Notes: generated by a model from the letters alone, not told the origin. 59,915 nucleotides of DNA from Cyanobacterium stanieri LEGE 03274 (GCF_015207825.1 NZ_JADEWC010000020.1:1-59915), one strand, 5' to 3'; counted from the first letter of the stretch, positions 7,683 through 17,274 are shown. Translations and numbers: made by a program.

Positions 7683-8696
7683 TCAATTAATTGATTGAGC
7701 GATTTTGGCGACTAATTCTGCCATGCGGTTGGAGTAACCCCATTCGTTGTCATACCAGGCGAGGATTTTTACTTGGGTATTGTCAATTACCATGGTGGAA
7801 GGGGCATCAACAATGGATGAGCGAGGATCATCTTTATAATCGATGGAGACGAGGGGGCGTTCTTCATAACCGAGGATGCCTTGGAGGGGGGCTGTGTTTG
7901 TTGCTTCTTTAAGCAGTTGGTTAACTTCTGCCACGGTGGTTGGACGATTTACCTCAAAAACGCAGTCGGTAAGGGAAGCGTTGAGCATGGGGACTCTGAC
8001 GGCAACTCCGTTAAGTTTTCCTTTTAGTTCTGGGTAAATAAGGGCGATCGCACTGGCTGATCCTGTGGTCGTTGGTACAAGGGATTGCAAACAAGATCTC
8101 GCCCTTCTCAAGTCTTTGTGGGGGGCATCGACGACAATTTGCGTGTTAGTCACATCATGGATGGTAGTAATAACCCCGTGTTTGATACCCAAACCTTCCT
8201 GAATTACCTTCACCACAGGGGCTAAGCAATTGGTGGTACAAGAGGCAGCAGTTAAAATATGGTGTTTTTGAGGGTCATATAAATGATCATTGACTCCCAT
8301 GACAATATTTAAAGCGTCTTCTTTTACAGGCGCTGCTACTACGACTTTTTTTACGCCACATTCAAAGTAGGGATTGAGGGTTTCGGGGGTGCGAAATTTT
8401 CCAGAACTTTCGATGACAATATCCACCCCATAATCTGCCCATGGCACTTGTTGGGGGGTAGCATATTCACTAAATGTGATCTCTTTTTCTTCGATGACTA
8501 ATTTATTGTCTTTTATTTCAACGTTTTTATCCCATTTACCATGGACGGAGTCAAATTCTAGTAAGTGGCCAGCGCACTCTACTCCCCCTTTAATTTCGTT
8601 GATATGAACAAATTCAATGGCTGGATTATGCCATCCTGCCCGTAAGGATAATCTACCAATACGACCAAAACCATTTATTCCTATTTTGATGGGCAT
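7683..8696 (-). CDS. ArsJ-associated glyceraldehyde-3-phosphate dehydrogenase
   Basis: A 337-residue type I GAPDH. The NAD-binding start is [12 protein letters not shown] (4-15), the catalytic Cys153 is in AASCTTNC and the partner His180 is in TTIHD. Its closest relatives by eye are the GAPDH paralogues paired with ArsJ: arsenate replaces phosphate, and the product 1-arseno-3-phosphoglycerate is handed to ArsJ for export. The glycolytic and Calvin-cycle GAPDHs are presumably encoded elsewhere. The ATG at 8696 starts the canonical fold. A promoter-like site overlapping an inverted repeat lies 19-57 bp upstream, which fits metalloid-responsive control, although no regulator gene is seen nearby. 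Confidence 0.88.
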   Translation of the reverse strand: MPIKIGINGFGRIGRLSLRAGWHNPAIEFVHINEIKGGVECAGHLLEFDSVHGKWDKNVEIKDNKLVIEEKEITFSEYATPQQVPWADYGVDIVIESSGKFRTPETLNPYFECGVKKVVVAAPVKEDALNIVMGVNDHLYDPQKHHILTAASCTTNCLAPVVKVIQEGLGIKHGVITTIHDVTNTQIVVDAPHKDLRRARSCLQSLVPTTTGSASAIALIYPELKGKLNGVAVRVPMLNASLTDCVFEVNRPTTVAEVNQLLKEATNTAPLQGILGYEERPLVSIDYKDDPRSSIVDAPSTMVIDNTQVKILAWYDNEWGYSNRMAELVAKIAQSIN

Positions 8697-8714
8697 AGTG
8701 TTTTATATAACAAA

Positions 8715-8753
8715 AAAAATTGGTTTATAATTCAATTTTTATCATAGCATCAA
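8715..8753 (-). promoter_or_regulatory. Candidate promoter with overlapping operator for the GAPDH-arsJ pair
   Basis: On the minus strand a TTGATG -35 box (8748-8753) and a TATAAA -10 box (8724-8729) are 18 bp apart. A perfect inverted repeat AAAAATTG-N10-CAATTTTT (8715-8740) covers the -10 box and ends 18 bp from the start codon. This is a good layout for repressor control, but AT-rich palindromes arise easily by chance. Confidence 0.4.
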
Positions 8754-8995
8754 AAAAACTTGGTTTCACTTAAAAATAAAATAAAAATTTGAAATCAACA
8801 TATAGAAGCTCAACAAGCTATAAAAACATATAATCTTGGTGATATTTTGCGAAAAAAAATAAATAAAAACTAGATAATCGTACCAATTTTTATTGTATTG
8901 ATGTCATCACGTTAAGTCAGACATCATCAATTTAACTGAATCATTGAACAAAATTGCTATATAATCTGCTCATATTTATGGAATAAGATATTGTT

Positions 8996-9547
8996 ATGAA
9001 ATTAATATCAAAACTCTCTCGGTTAGTCAGTCAATATCGTTTCTTTATCTTGTTGACTGTCTTAATACCTCTAATAATCAGTAATCCCTTATGGAGTCGG
9101 GATGCTCAGGCTCAAACCAGTGATAAACTGATCGGACAATGGCGATCGCACGTACAATTTATTACAGGGGGATTCGCAGAAGTAAAAGACCTAGAATTTA
9201 TGTATAGCTTTAATCTAGGCGGTACAATGACAGAATCATCAAACTATGATGGAGCGCCCCCCGTGCCTCCTGCTTACGGCATTTGGCGACAACTAGATGA
9301 GAACGAATTTCAAGCCAAATACGAATATTACGCAACTCAACCCCCAGAAAACGCCACCATGGATGATGTTTGGGGCGGTTGGATTCCTTCTACTAGGGGA
9401 GTCTTAACCGAAAATATCACCCTTAACGATGACGGAAAATCCTTTATCTCCACCATAACCTATGAAGCCTTTGACAAAGATAATAATCTTGTGGTTGACG
9501 GGGGTGGCATTGCCACGGGAAAAGGTATGAAACTAGCCTTTGATTAA
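8996..9547 (+). CDS. Secreted beta-rich protein, function unknown
   Basis: A 183-residue protein with a long N-terminal signal peptide. It has a basic start, a hydrophobic stretch at about 16-32 and an AQA-like cleavage site near 39-41, so it is periplasmic or exported. The mature part reads as short strands with GQW, GGTMTESSNY and GIWRQL, a pattern like small lipocalin-like barrels in other bacteria; that resemblance is weak. A TATAAT box at 8960-8965 lies about 30 bp upstream. The following permease pair is on the same strand 155 bp away, but a shared role is not shown. I do not recognise a named family. Confidence 0.75.
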   Translation: MKLISKLSRLVSQYRFFILLTVLIPLIISNPLWSRDAQAQTSDKLIGQWRSHVQFITGGFAEVKDLEFMYSFNLGGTMTESSNYDGAPPVPPAYGIWRQLDENEFQAKYEYYATQPPENATMDDVWGGWIPSTRGVLTENITLNDDGKSFISTITYEAFDKDNNLVVDGGGIATGKGMKLAFD

Positions 9548-9702
9548 ACTTTAGTCTTAACCAGAAATAACCATGTCTGAGTATGGTTAATTATTCACGA
9601 TCAATGGTTTATGGGGTAAGATTATAACGATAAAGTGTGAACTGTGAACCTTTGAGCGACTTTTAAGGTCAAAAAAAAGATGCACAGGATAAAATAAACC
9701 CC

Positions 9703-10740
9703 ATGGATCATCAGATATATAGTGCTTTAACCTTATTTATAAGTCTGTTAGTAGAGGCGATGCCCTTTTTATTATTTGGGGTATTACTTTCTAGTAGCTT
9801 AATTGTTTTTCTCGATGAGGGTAAATTAATCGAGTTACTGCCATCTAATCCCATTTTAGGGGCTTTTATCGGTAGTTTTTTTGGCTTTTGTTTTCCCGTG
9901 TGCGAATGTGGTAATATCCCCGTGGCTAGACGTTTTCTTTTACAGGGTTTACCAACTTCAGTGGCCATCTCTTTTTTATTGGCCGCTCCCACCATCAATC
10001 CTGTGGTATTATGGTCAACCTATGTAGCTTTTAGGGGGCAACCCGAAATTTTTTGGTTGAGAATTATTTTTTCCTTAACCATTGCCATTGTATTGGGTTG
10101 TTTATTCAGTTTACAAAAAGATTGTCGTCCTTTATTAAAACCTTCCCTTGCTAAAAGGTTAACGGTGTTGTTAGAAGCCAAAACCCAAGCTAAAAATAAG
10201 CCCATTAACGCCATGGCTAATAACTATAGTTTATTACAGTCAGGAAGTTTTATTTTAGGGCAACCCGGGCAGGTAATCAAAATGGATGATGATTTGTTAA
10301 AAGCCCAAGAGAAAAAACAAAAAAAGGAAGCCCTAGGGCGCAAATTTAATCTTTTTATTGAAAATGTTACCCAAGAGTTACGGGATTTAGGGGGTGTATT
10401 GATTTTGGGAAGTGCGATCGCCTCTTGTATCCAAGTATTTATACCTAGAGAAATCATTCTGAATATTGGACAAGACACCGTAACATCAATTATTGCCATG
10501 ATGGTATTAGCTTCGGTGGTGTCAATTTGTTCTACCGTTGATTCATTTTTTGTCCTTTCCTTTTCCTCCACTTTTACCACCGCTTCCCTAGTCGCATTTT
10601 TAGTTTTTGGCCCCATGATTGATATTAAAGCCATGGGCCTAATGTTATCAATTTTCAAGCCTCGAATGATTTTTTACTTAATGGTAATTATTGCCCAATT
10701 TACCTTTATTTTTACCCTTTCCTATAGTTATTTTTTCTAG
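9703..10740 (+). CDS. Permease of the UPF0718/DUF318 (YraQ/YcgR) family
   Basis: An integral membrane protein of 345 residues with about eight helices in two blocks (about 5-135 and 230-340), separated by a charged cytoplasmic loop. The family signature FPVCECGNIPVARR (about 65-78), with its Cys pair, is present, as is the matching second-half motif SICSTVDSFFVLSF. Substrates of this family are uncertain; in other bacteria it is paired with a YcgQ-like partner and has been tied to metal homeostasis. That partner follows 32 bp downstream, so the two form an operon. No Zur-like palindrome was seen upstream. Confidence 0.85.
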   Translation: MDHQIYSALTLFISLLVEAMPFLLFGVLLSSSLIVFLDEGKLIELLPSNPILGAFIGSFFGFCFPVCECGNIPVARRFLLQGLPTSVAISFLLAAPTINPVVLWSTYVAFRGQPEIFWLRIIFSLTIAIVLGCLFSLQKDCRPLLKPSLAKRLTVLLEAKTQAKNKPINAMANNYSLLQSGSFILGQPGQVIKMDDDLLKAQEKKQKKEALGRKFNLFIENVTQELRDLGGVLILGSAIASCIQVFIPREIILNIGQDTVTSIIAMMVLASVVSICSTVDSFFVLSFSSTFTTASLVAFLVFGPMIDIKAMGLMLSIFKPRMIFYLMVIIAQFTFIFTLSYSYFF

Positions 10741-10772
10741 TGAAATTATTAATTATATATTAAAACTCCATA

Positions 10773-11576
10773 ATGAAGACTATTAAGAAAAACCTATTAT
10801 TTTTTCCGCTACTAGACCTTTCAGCCTTCTTCTTTTGGGGGTTATTATTGTTTAAATATTGGGCAACAGGGGAATTAAATCGATTAATTCATCCCAATTA
10901 CTTCCTATTAGTTTTCATTGCCAGTATTGTTTTATTAATTATTTCAGCACTCAAAGTCTTACAAATTTATCTAAGATATTATCGCCGTAAGACTTATATG
11001 AGAAGTGATAATCAAAACTCTATCCTATTATTACCCAAAGGGTGGGGTAGTTCTATTTTAATCATCGTTGCCGTATTTGGCTTAGTAACTGAACCCATGA
11101 TTTTAAATAGTCAAAGTGCCATGCAACGAGGGCTTGTGGATTCTTTACCCCCTGTCACCCTACAACTTCAATCTTTTGGAGCAGGAACAAAACCAGAAGA
11201 AAGAACTATCATTGAATGGGTACGTACCCTACACGTATATCCCGAACCTGATACCTACAAAGGGCAAAAAGCTGATGTCACAGGATTTGTGGTGCATTTA
11301 GACTCCCTCCCCGAAGATTATGTTTATTTATCTCGTTTTATAATCACCTGTTGTGCCGTGGATGCTTATCCTGTGGGTATTCCTGTTAAGCTACCTGAGT
11401 CGAGGGAAAATTATCCCCCTGATACTTGGTTAAGGGTAGAAGGAGAAATGATGACTCAAACCTTACCTCCCTTGGCTACAACCATTACGAATACTCAAAG
11501 AGAAGTAAGACACTTAGTTTTAAATGCTTCGGATGTAGAAGTCGTTCCCACCCCTGATGACCCCTATGGATATTAA
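10773..11576 (+). CDS. TIGR03943/YcgQ-like permease partner protein
   Basis: A 267-residue protein with three hydrophobic segments near the N-terminus (about 13-27, 43-65 and 90-108) and a soluble C-terminal domain. That domain contains FIITCCAVDAYPVGIPV (about 189-205) and a beta-rich end resembling an OB-fold. The Cys pair and the layout fit TIGR03943 (YcgQ of Bacillus), whose genes sit beside YcgR-type permeases as here. The pair probably forms one membrane complex; the transported species is unknown. The end VEVVPTPDDPYGY is typical of cyanobacterial members. Confidence 0.85.
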   Translation: MKTIKKNLLFFPLLDLSAFFFWGLLLFKYWATGELNRLIHPNYFLLVFIASIVLLIISALKVLQIYLRYYRRKTYMRSDNQNSILLLPKGWGSSILIIVAVFGLVTEPMILNSQSAMQRGLVDSLPPVTLQLQSFGAGTKPEERTIIEWVRTLHVYPEPDTYKGQKADVTGFVVHLDSLPEDYVYLSRFIITCCAVDAYPVGIPVKLPESRENYPPDTWLRVEGEMMTQTLPPLATTITNTQREVRHLVLNASDVEVVPTPDDPYGY

Positions 11577-11892
11577 CATAGGTTTTAGGTTTAAAACACA
11601 ATCAGCCTTTGTTAGTGGGTCACTGGGATACAATCTATATGTAACAAATTTTCTGAAGTTCATATAAAAATAAGGGTTTTGCAAATTCCTTCACGTAACA
11701 CCTTTACAACACTATCAATTTTATCCCGAACTCAGATTAATTATTTTTTAGCTTAAAAAAGATCTTTTTTTTGTATTTTGACTGGGGTATTATGCCCACA
11801 ATTATGATATTTTCAACGTCTTATTTATGAAAGTTCATTTTAAATAAACATCAATTTTAATCAACCTATTAACATAATAAAAACAAAAGAAA
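11577..11892. other. Intergenic region with a solo MITE end
   Basis: At 11721-11740 it carries TTATCCCGAACTCAGATTAA, identical to the right end of the MITE-like elements at 5927 and 17000. No matching left end is evident, so this is a decayed copy or a lone end. The rest is AT-rich and presumably holds the promoter of the ABC transporter gene. Confidence 0.7.
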
Positions 11893-13710
11893 ATGGCATC
11901 ATTTAAAGACTTAATCGGCTATTACGATAAGTATAAAATAACAGTATTTTTGAGTATAGGGGCATCAGGACTATTTGAAATAATTGATTTAGCTGTTCCC
12001 TATTTAATAGGTCAAATTTTAAACGTATTATCAGGTAATAAAATTGATCTTTTCTTAGAAAATATTATAATATCCATTGCTAATTTTTTAAATTTAAATA
12101 ATGACCCCCAAACCATTAATTTAATCATTTTATGTAGTTTGATTTTTATCATTACCGTAGCCAGAGCACCCATACAACCTTGGATTGGTTCTTGGTATCA
12201 TTGGGAAATTACATTAAAATCAAGGAGAGATTATTCTCAAAAAGTCATTGAAAAAATTCTTACTTTGCCCCTCGGATTTTATGACGAAAATAACCCTGGG
12301 AGAATAGCAGGAAGAATCGCTAGGGGAATTTCTAATCATACTTGGACATATCCAGAAATTTCAGGGCAATTTATTCCTAAATTAATTAGGGTATTAGGTA
12401 TTTTTGTGGTAATCCTTCTCATAGAAAAATGGTTAGCTTTCGGTTTTATTATCTCTTTTTTCCTAATTTTAATGCTTACCTTTTTTCACCTGAAAAAATT
12501 AATTATTCAAGAGCAAAGATTAGATGCCCATCAAGAAAATACAGAGAGTAGGACATCAGAAATTATTACTAACATAAAAACTGTTAAGGCTTTTGCCACA
12601 GAATCAAGGGAATTAGCAAGGCAAAATAAGCGCTTTAACCGTGAATATCAAGTGGTTATCAATCGAATTCATTTAGGTTATGTAAAATTAGCCACGTGGA
12701 ATCGCACAGTCGTGCAACTTTCATTGTTTTTGGTTTTTTTGGGGGTATTAATTCCCACTTTTCGAGGGGAAATGTCTTTGGGGCATTTTATTACCACTTA
12801 TACCCTTGCTAGTATGGCATATGCGGAGTTAGAACCTTTAAGCAATTTAGCGGAGGTGTTTGCGCGTCGTTATGCTTCTATGATTCGTTTCCATGAGTTT
12901 ATGAATTTACCGGCGGGGCAAGATGCTTCTAGTTTAATTCCTGAATATTTACCCAAAAACCCTTATCAATTTACGGGAAAATTAGAGTTTAAAAATGTTT
13001 CTTTTGGTTATCATCGTGATAATTTGGTGTTAAATAATATTGATTTTAAGGTTGAGCCTTATCAAACGGTGGCTTTGGTGGGACGTTCAGGCTCTGGTAA
13101 ATCTACTCTGGTTAAGCTCTTATTTCGCTATTTTGACCCCTTGGACGGAAAAATTCTCTTGGATGGTCAAAATATTAAAACCTTTGATATTAGCCGTTAT
13201 CGTCGCCGTATGGCTATTGTACATCAAGAGGTGGATATGTTTAATGGTAGTATCGTGGATAATTTGACCTATGGTAATCCTGATGTTAGTTTAGCAGAAC
13301 TTAAACAGGCTTGTGCGATCGCCCGTGTGGATGATTTTATTCAAAAATTACCCGATAAATATAATACCATTGTGGGAGAAAGGGGGGTTAGATTATCGGG
13401 GGGGCAAAGACAACGGTTAGGCATTGCCAGGGCGTTAATTGTCAATCCTGATATATTAATATTTGACGAAGCCACTTCCAGCCTTGACTATGAGTCAGAG
13501 AGAGAAATTCAATTGGCGATGAAATCCATTTTTGGCACTCGCACCACCATCATTATTGCCCATCGTCTAAGCACGGTTAGGGAAGCTGATAAAATTATTG
13601 TGCTTGATAACGGTAGCATTGCGGAGGTAGGTAACCATGAGCAATTACTTAGTCAAGGGGGTATCTATCACCGCTTACATTCTCTCCAAGAAAGTGGCGA
13701 TTTGTATTAA
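11893..13710 (+). CDS. ABC exporter, fused membrane and ATPase domains
   Basis: A 605-residue half-transporter of the MsbA/MDR type. An N-terminal six-helix domain (about 15-320) is followed by an ATPase domain with Walker A GRSGSGKST at about 397, the signature LSGGQRQ at about 501 and Walker B ILIFDEA at about 522. It would work as a homodimer exporting lipid, peptide or drug-like substrates; nothing nearby identifies the cargo. The TAA stop overlaps the stop of the convergent M48 gene through a shared TTAA (13707-13710). No separate terminator can fit between the two genes. Confidence 0.92.
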   Translation: MASFKDLIGYYDKYKITVFLSIGASGLFEIIDLAVPYLIGQILNVLSGNKIDLFLENIIISIANFLNLNNDPQTINLIILCSLIFIITVARAPIQPWIGSWYHWEITLKSRRDYSQKVIEKILTLPLGFYDENNPGRIAGRIARGISNHTWTYPEISGQFIPKLIRVLGIFVVILLIEKWLAFGFIISFFLILMLTFFHLKKLIIQEQRLDAHQENTESRTSEIITNIKTVKAFATESRELARQNKRFNREYQVVINRIHLGYVKLATWNRTVVQLSLFLVFLGVLIPTFRGEMSLGHFITTYTLASMAYAELEPLSNLAEVFARRYASMIRFHEFMNLPAGQDASSLIPEYLPKNPYQFTGKLEFKNVSFGYHRDNLVLNNIDFKVEPYQTVALVGRSGSGKSTLVKLLFRYFDPLDGKILLDGQNIKTFDISRYRRRMAIVHQEVDMFNGSIVDNLTYGNPDVSLAELKQACAIARVDDFIQKLPDKYNTIVGERGVRLSGGQRQRLGIARALIVNPDILIFDEATSSLDYESEREIQLAMKSIFGTRTTIIIAHRLSTVREADKIIVLDNGSIAEVGNHEQLLSQGGIYHRLHSLQESGDLY

Positions 13711-14528
13711 CGGGGGGAAAGGGGGCGAATATTGTTGCGATATTGGGCTTCATCTAAGCCAAATCCTTGGTTAGCTGCTGCGGGGGGAATTTGTCTGTTA
13801 AGGGCGATAACTCTTTCTCCTGCCCCGGGGTGGGTGCTAAGAATGTTTGCCCTGCCTCCCCTATCAAGTTTTTGCATAAAGTCTGGCATGGCTTTGGGGG
13901 CGTATCCGGCTTGGGTGATGATGTCTAATCCGAGGGTATCGGCTTCTAATTCGTCTTGACGGCTATTGGGCAAACTGACGGCGGCGGCTACTCCTAGTTG
14001 TACTATTTGGGCGTTACCTAATCCTGCGGCGCTCAATAATCCTTGGGTTACGGCTTGTTGACGGATTTGTTTTTGGGAGTGTTTGGCGACGACATGGCCG
14101 ATTTCATGGCCGATAACACTGGCTAATTCTGCTTCGTTGGAGGCGGTGCGGATTAATCCTGTGTTGATATAGACAAAACCGCCCATGGTGGCAAAGGCGT
14201 TAATTTGGTCATTTTCTACCACTGTAAAAGTATAGGGCAAGTTGGGGCGATCGCTCACGGTAACTAATCTTTGTCCGATATTATTAACATAGCGATTGAC
14301 GTTTTGATTACGATAAACTTTTACTCTACCGCTGTTAATAAGTTGTTGGCGCATTTGTTTACCATATTCTACTTCTTGATTGTCGGAGATATTATTGATT
14401 TGGATTACTTGGATTCCCCGTAAAAATAGTTCTCCCCAAGGAAGGGCATGGCTAACGGTAATGTTGTTAAAAATAACGGTGAGGGCAACGGTAATGGAAA
14501 GGAATATATGAAAAAAAGGACGTTTCAT
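13707..14528 (-). CDS. M48-family zinc metalloprotease, exported
   Basis: A 273-residue protein with an N-terminal signal or anchor (about 5-29) and a peptidase M48 domain. Zinc ligands: HEIGH at 141-145 and the downstream ELEAD motif giving the third ligand. It resembles periplasmic M48 proteins of the BepA/LoiP class, which degrade misfolded envelope proteins, but lacks TPR repeats. The 273-residue length is normal for the short cyanobacterial M48 group. It converges on the ABC exporter, with a 4-bp overlap of stops. Confidence 0.9.
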   Translation of the reverse strand: MKRPFFHIFLSITVALTVIFNNITVSHALPWGELFLRGIQVIQINNISDNQEVEYGKQMRQQLINSGRVKVYRNQNVNRYVNNIGQRLVTVSDRPNLPYTFTVVENDQINAFATMGGFVYINTGLIRTASNEAELASVIGHEIGHVVAKHSQKQIRQQAVTQGLLSAAGLGNAQIVQLGVAAAVSLPNSRQDELEADTLGLDIITQAGYAPKAMPDFMQKLDRGGRANILSTHPGAGERVIALNRQIPPAAANQGFGLDEAQYRNNIRPLSPR

Positions 14529-14660
14529 AACTTTGTGGAGAAAGAAATTTATGGTATGCTTTTGACTTATAAGAAGTAAGCCTATGGTTTTAGACGCTAT
14601 ATCATGCCCATTTGTTTCATTGGCTGGGGCTTTTTGACCTAATACTTAATATTTACCCCT

Positions 14661-15314
14661 ATGATCGATCGCACTTTAGAACCAGAAGTAATGGACAATG
14701 AGGAGGAAGCCATGGAGTATGATGCCATGGATTTTAAGGAGGTTAACCGAGATTTTGCCCTCTTAGTCAGTGAGATAACCCCTCAAAATAGTTTAATTCT
14801 TGATTTAGGCACGGGAACTGCTAGGATACCAATTATATTTTCACAAATGCGTCCCGATTGTCAAATAAGGGCGATCGATTTAGCCCCCTCCATGTTAAAA
14901 ATAGCTCAAAAAAATATTGATTTAGCCAGAAAAAATTCACAGATAAAACTAGAATTAGCAGATAGTAAAAAACTCAACTATGAAGATAACAGTTTCGATG
15001 TTGTCATGTCCAATAGTTTAGTCCACCACATACCAAACCCCTTTGATTTATTTCAAGAAATTGATCGAGTAGTTAAACCAGAAGGTAAAGTAATTATTAG
15101 GGACTTATTACGGCCAACATCCTCCCAAGAAGTGATAGACATCGTCGCCCAAGCCAACCTAGACTATAGCCCCAGACAAAAACAACTATTCCAAGACTCC
15201 CTCCATGCCTCCTTGACCATTGAGGAAGTAAAAACAATCATCCATAAGCTACAATGGCAAAAAGTAAATATTTATCAATCCTCAAACCGACATTGGACAT
15301 TGGAAAAAAATTAG
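14661..15314 (+). CDS. Class I SAM-dependent methyltransferase
   Basis: A 217-residue Rossmann methyltransferase. The SAM-binding motif I is LILDLGTGTARIP (about 45-57), the acidic residue ending strand 2 is in RAIDLAPSML, and SFDVVMSNSLVHHIPNP gives motifs II and III. The substrate is not predictable; the fold is close to the UbiE/Methyltransf_11 group. The gene starts with ATG GAT-free sequence MIDRTLEPEVMDNEEE, an acidic lead that is unusual but collinear with the fold. No partner enzyme is adjacent. Confidence 0.85.
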   Translation: MIDRTLEPEVMDNEEEAMEYDAMDFKEVNRDFALLVSEITPQNSLILDLGTGTARIPIIFSQMRPDCQIRAIDLAPSMLKIAQKNIDLARKNSQIKLELADSKKLNYEDNSFDVVMSNSLVHHIPNPFDLFQEIDRVVKPEGKVIIRDLLRPTSSQEVIDIVAQANLDYSPRQKQLFQDSLHASLTIEEVKTIIHKLQWQKVNIYQSSNRHWTLEKN

Positions 15315-15456
15315 GAAACCTTACCATAATAGTAATCGTCAATAATTAAGTAAAAACCGTAAAATTTTTCTAACTAAATCCATCCATAGAGATGATATTT
15401 TTTGCCCCAATAAATAACCAATCTTTTCTAGTTTGCAACCGTGAGGAAATATAACG

Positions 15457-15621
15457 ATGTGGAATAAATATACAAAAACCATTGGTTCATTAGCACTATT
15501 AATCGCCCTTGCCTATCCCACTTACGATATTATGAGGGATTTTGCTAATCAAAGGGATGGAAGGATGCAATCAACCAGTTATGAATTTTCCCGTTATCTC
15601 AGAGACAGGGGAATTATTTAA
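15457..15621 (+). CDS. Small single-span membrane protein, function unknown
   Basis: A 54-residue frame with ATG preceded by a good ribosome site (GAGGAAAT at 15443-15450). The protein starts MWNKYTKTIG, has one hydrophobic segment (about 9-21) and a charged tail ending EFSRYLRDRGII. The clear ribosome site, length and composition support a real gene, although I do not recognise the family. It lies between the methyltransferase and purD genes on the same strand. It could be a photosynthesis or envelope accessory peptide, but nothing shows this. Confidence 0.65.
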   Translation: MWNKYTKTIGSLALLIALAYPTYDIMRDFANQRDGRMQSTSYEFSRYLRDRGII

Positions 15622-15719
15622 AACAGCCATATAACTCCACTTTTTCATCAACCCCTAATAATTGCCAAACCTGCTAAAATTAAGCCTTGTATGTAGATGA
15701 GTGCAAGGAAAAAAAGAAC

Positions 15720-16985
15720 GTGAAAGCATTAGTAGTTGGTAACGGTGGCAGAGAACACGCTTTAGCATGGAAACTGTTACAATCTCCGCAGGTAGAGAAG
15801 GTGTTTTGTTGCCCTGGAAATGGAGGCACTGCCACTCTCAATAATTGTGAAAATATAGCCATTGCGGTGGATGATTTTCCATCTTTGGTAGATTTTATCA
15901 AACAGGAGGCGGTAGATTTGGTGGTAGTGGGGCCAGAATTACCTCTATCATTGGGAATTACCGACTATTTAAGGGAGCATAATATTAAAGTTTTTGGCCC
16001 TGATAAGGCGGGGGCAACCATCGAGGCGAGTAAGTCTTGGGCAAAGGATTTGATGGTTAAAGCTAATGTACCTACAGCAAAATCCGCTACTTTTACCGAT
16101 GGAGAAGAGGCGAAAAAATATATTCAACAACAGGGCGCACCCATTGTGGTTAAAGCCGATGGTTTGGCGGCAGGGAAAGGGGTTGTGGTAGCTATGACCC
16201 TGGATGAAGCCTTAGGGGCGATCGATGAACTTTTTGCCCAAAAGTTTTCCACAGTGGTGGTAGAGGAGTTTTTAAGGGGTCAGGAAGTATCTGTTTTAGC
16301 CCTTACCGATGGGGTGACAATTCGTCCTCTAATCGCCGCCCAAGATCATAAACAGGTGGGGGAAGGAGATACGGGGGCAAATACGGGGGGTATGGGTGCT
16401 TATGCCCCTACTCCTTTGGTAAGTGAGGTATTGGGCGATCGCATTTACAGGGAAATTTTAGAACCTACCCTCAAAGCATTACAGGATAAAGGTATTGACT
16501 ATCGGGGGGTATTGTATGCGGGGTTGATGATTACCCCGGAGGGTGAGCCGAAAACCCTTGAATTTAACTGCCGTTTTGGCGATCCTGAAACTCAGGTGGT
16601 GTTACCGATGCTCAAAACCCCTTTATTTGATTTACTTTTGGCTTGTGCAGAACAGAATTTGGCTTCTTTCCCTCCCCTTGAGTGGCACGAAGGTAGTGCG
16701 GTGTGTGTGGTGGGGGCTTCTGCTGGTTATCCTGGTAGTTATGAAAAGGGTAAGGAAATTTCTGGCATATCTGAGGCTGAAAAAATGGGGGCAACGGTAT
16801 TCCATGCAGGAACAAAGTTAGTGGATAATCTTCTTGTAACCGATGGGGGTAGAGTTTTGGGGGTGACTGCCATGGCTGATGATTTCCAAGGTGCGATCGC
16901 ACAGGCTTACCAAGCCATAGATAAAATCTCTTTTGAGGGTATTTATTTCCGCCGTGACATTGGACATCGCATCATGAAAAAGTAA
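15720..16985 (+). CDS. purD: Phosphoribosylamine-glycine ligase (GAR synthetase)
   Basis: An ATP-grasp enzyme of purine synthesis joining glycine to phosphoribosylamine, 421 residues from the start used here. I chose GTG at 15720, preceded by AAGGAA, because the conserved N-terminus KALVVGNGGREHALAWKL begins there. A TTG at 15687 would add 11 poorly conserved residues. ATP-grasp motifs include VVKADGLAAGKGVVVA and the metal-binding EFNCRFGDPETQ. The C-terminal IYFRRDIGHR is typical. A degraded MITE-like element begins about 13 bp after the stop. Confidence 0.95.
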   Translation: MKALVVGNGGREHALAWKLLQSPQVEKVFCCPGNGGTATLNNCENIAIAVDDFPSLVDFIKQEAVDLVVVGPELPLSLGITDYLREHNIKVFGPDKAGATIEASKSWAKDLMVKANVPTAKSATFTDGEEAKKYIQQQGAPIVVKADGLAAGKGVVVAMTLDEALGAIDELFAQKFSTVVVEEFLRGQEVSVLALTDGVTIRPLIAAQDHKQVGEGDTGANTGGMGAYAPTPLVSEVLGDRIYREILEPTLKALQDKGIDYRGVLYAGLMITPEGEPKTLEFNCRFGDPETQVVLPMLKTPLFDLLLACAEQNLASFPPLEWHEGSAVCVVGASAGYPGSYEKGKEISGISEAEKMGATVFHAGTKLVDNLLVTDGGRVLGVTAMADDFQGAIAQAYQAIDKISFEGIYFRRDIGHRIMKK

Positions 16986-16997
16986 ATTCAGCGCCCC

Positions 16998-17218
16998 CTA
17001 CCTCATTTGGGGATAATGGGAGATGGGGGAGTATGGGAGTATGGTTGATAATAGTTCAATTTATTGAACGATAAATTGTTAGCCTTGTAATTCATTGCAA
17101 GGCAAGGAATAATTTATTTTCTAAATCGGATTTGGTATTAGGTGCTAGGTCGTAATTTATTAACTGTCAATTGTCAATTGTTTACAAGACTATAAATTTT
17201 ATCCCGAACTCAGATTAA
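16998..17218. repeat. MITE-like element (copy 2), left end degraded
   Basis: The right end TTATCCCGAACTCAGATTAA (17199-17218) is identical to copy 1. The left end is decayed but recognisable as CTCATTTGGGGATAA (17002-17016). Inside are GTTCAATTTATTGAAC (17054-17069), the hairpin CCTTGTAATTCATTGCAAGG (17082-17101), and a CGGATTTGGTATTAGG stretch shared with other copies. It lies between purD and an AEC transporter gene. Confidence 0.75.
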
Positions 17219-17274
17219 TTAACTTTGAAATTTATCATAGGGGCAAGATAAGCTAAAAGAAAAAATTTGATTTT

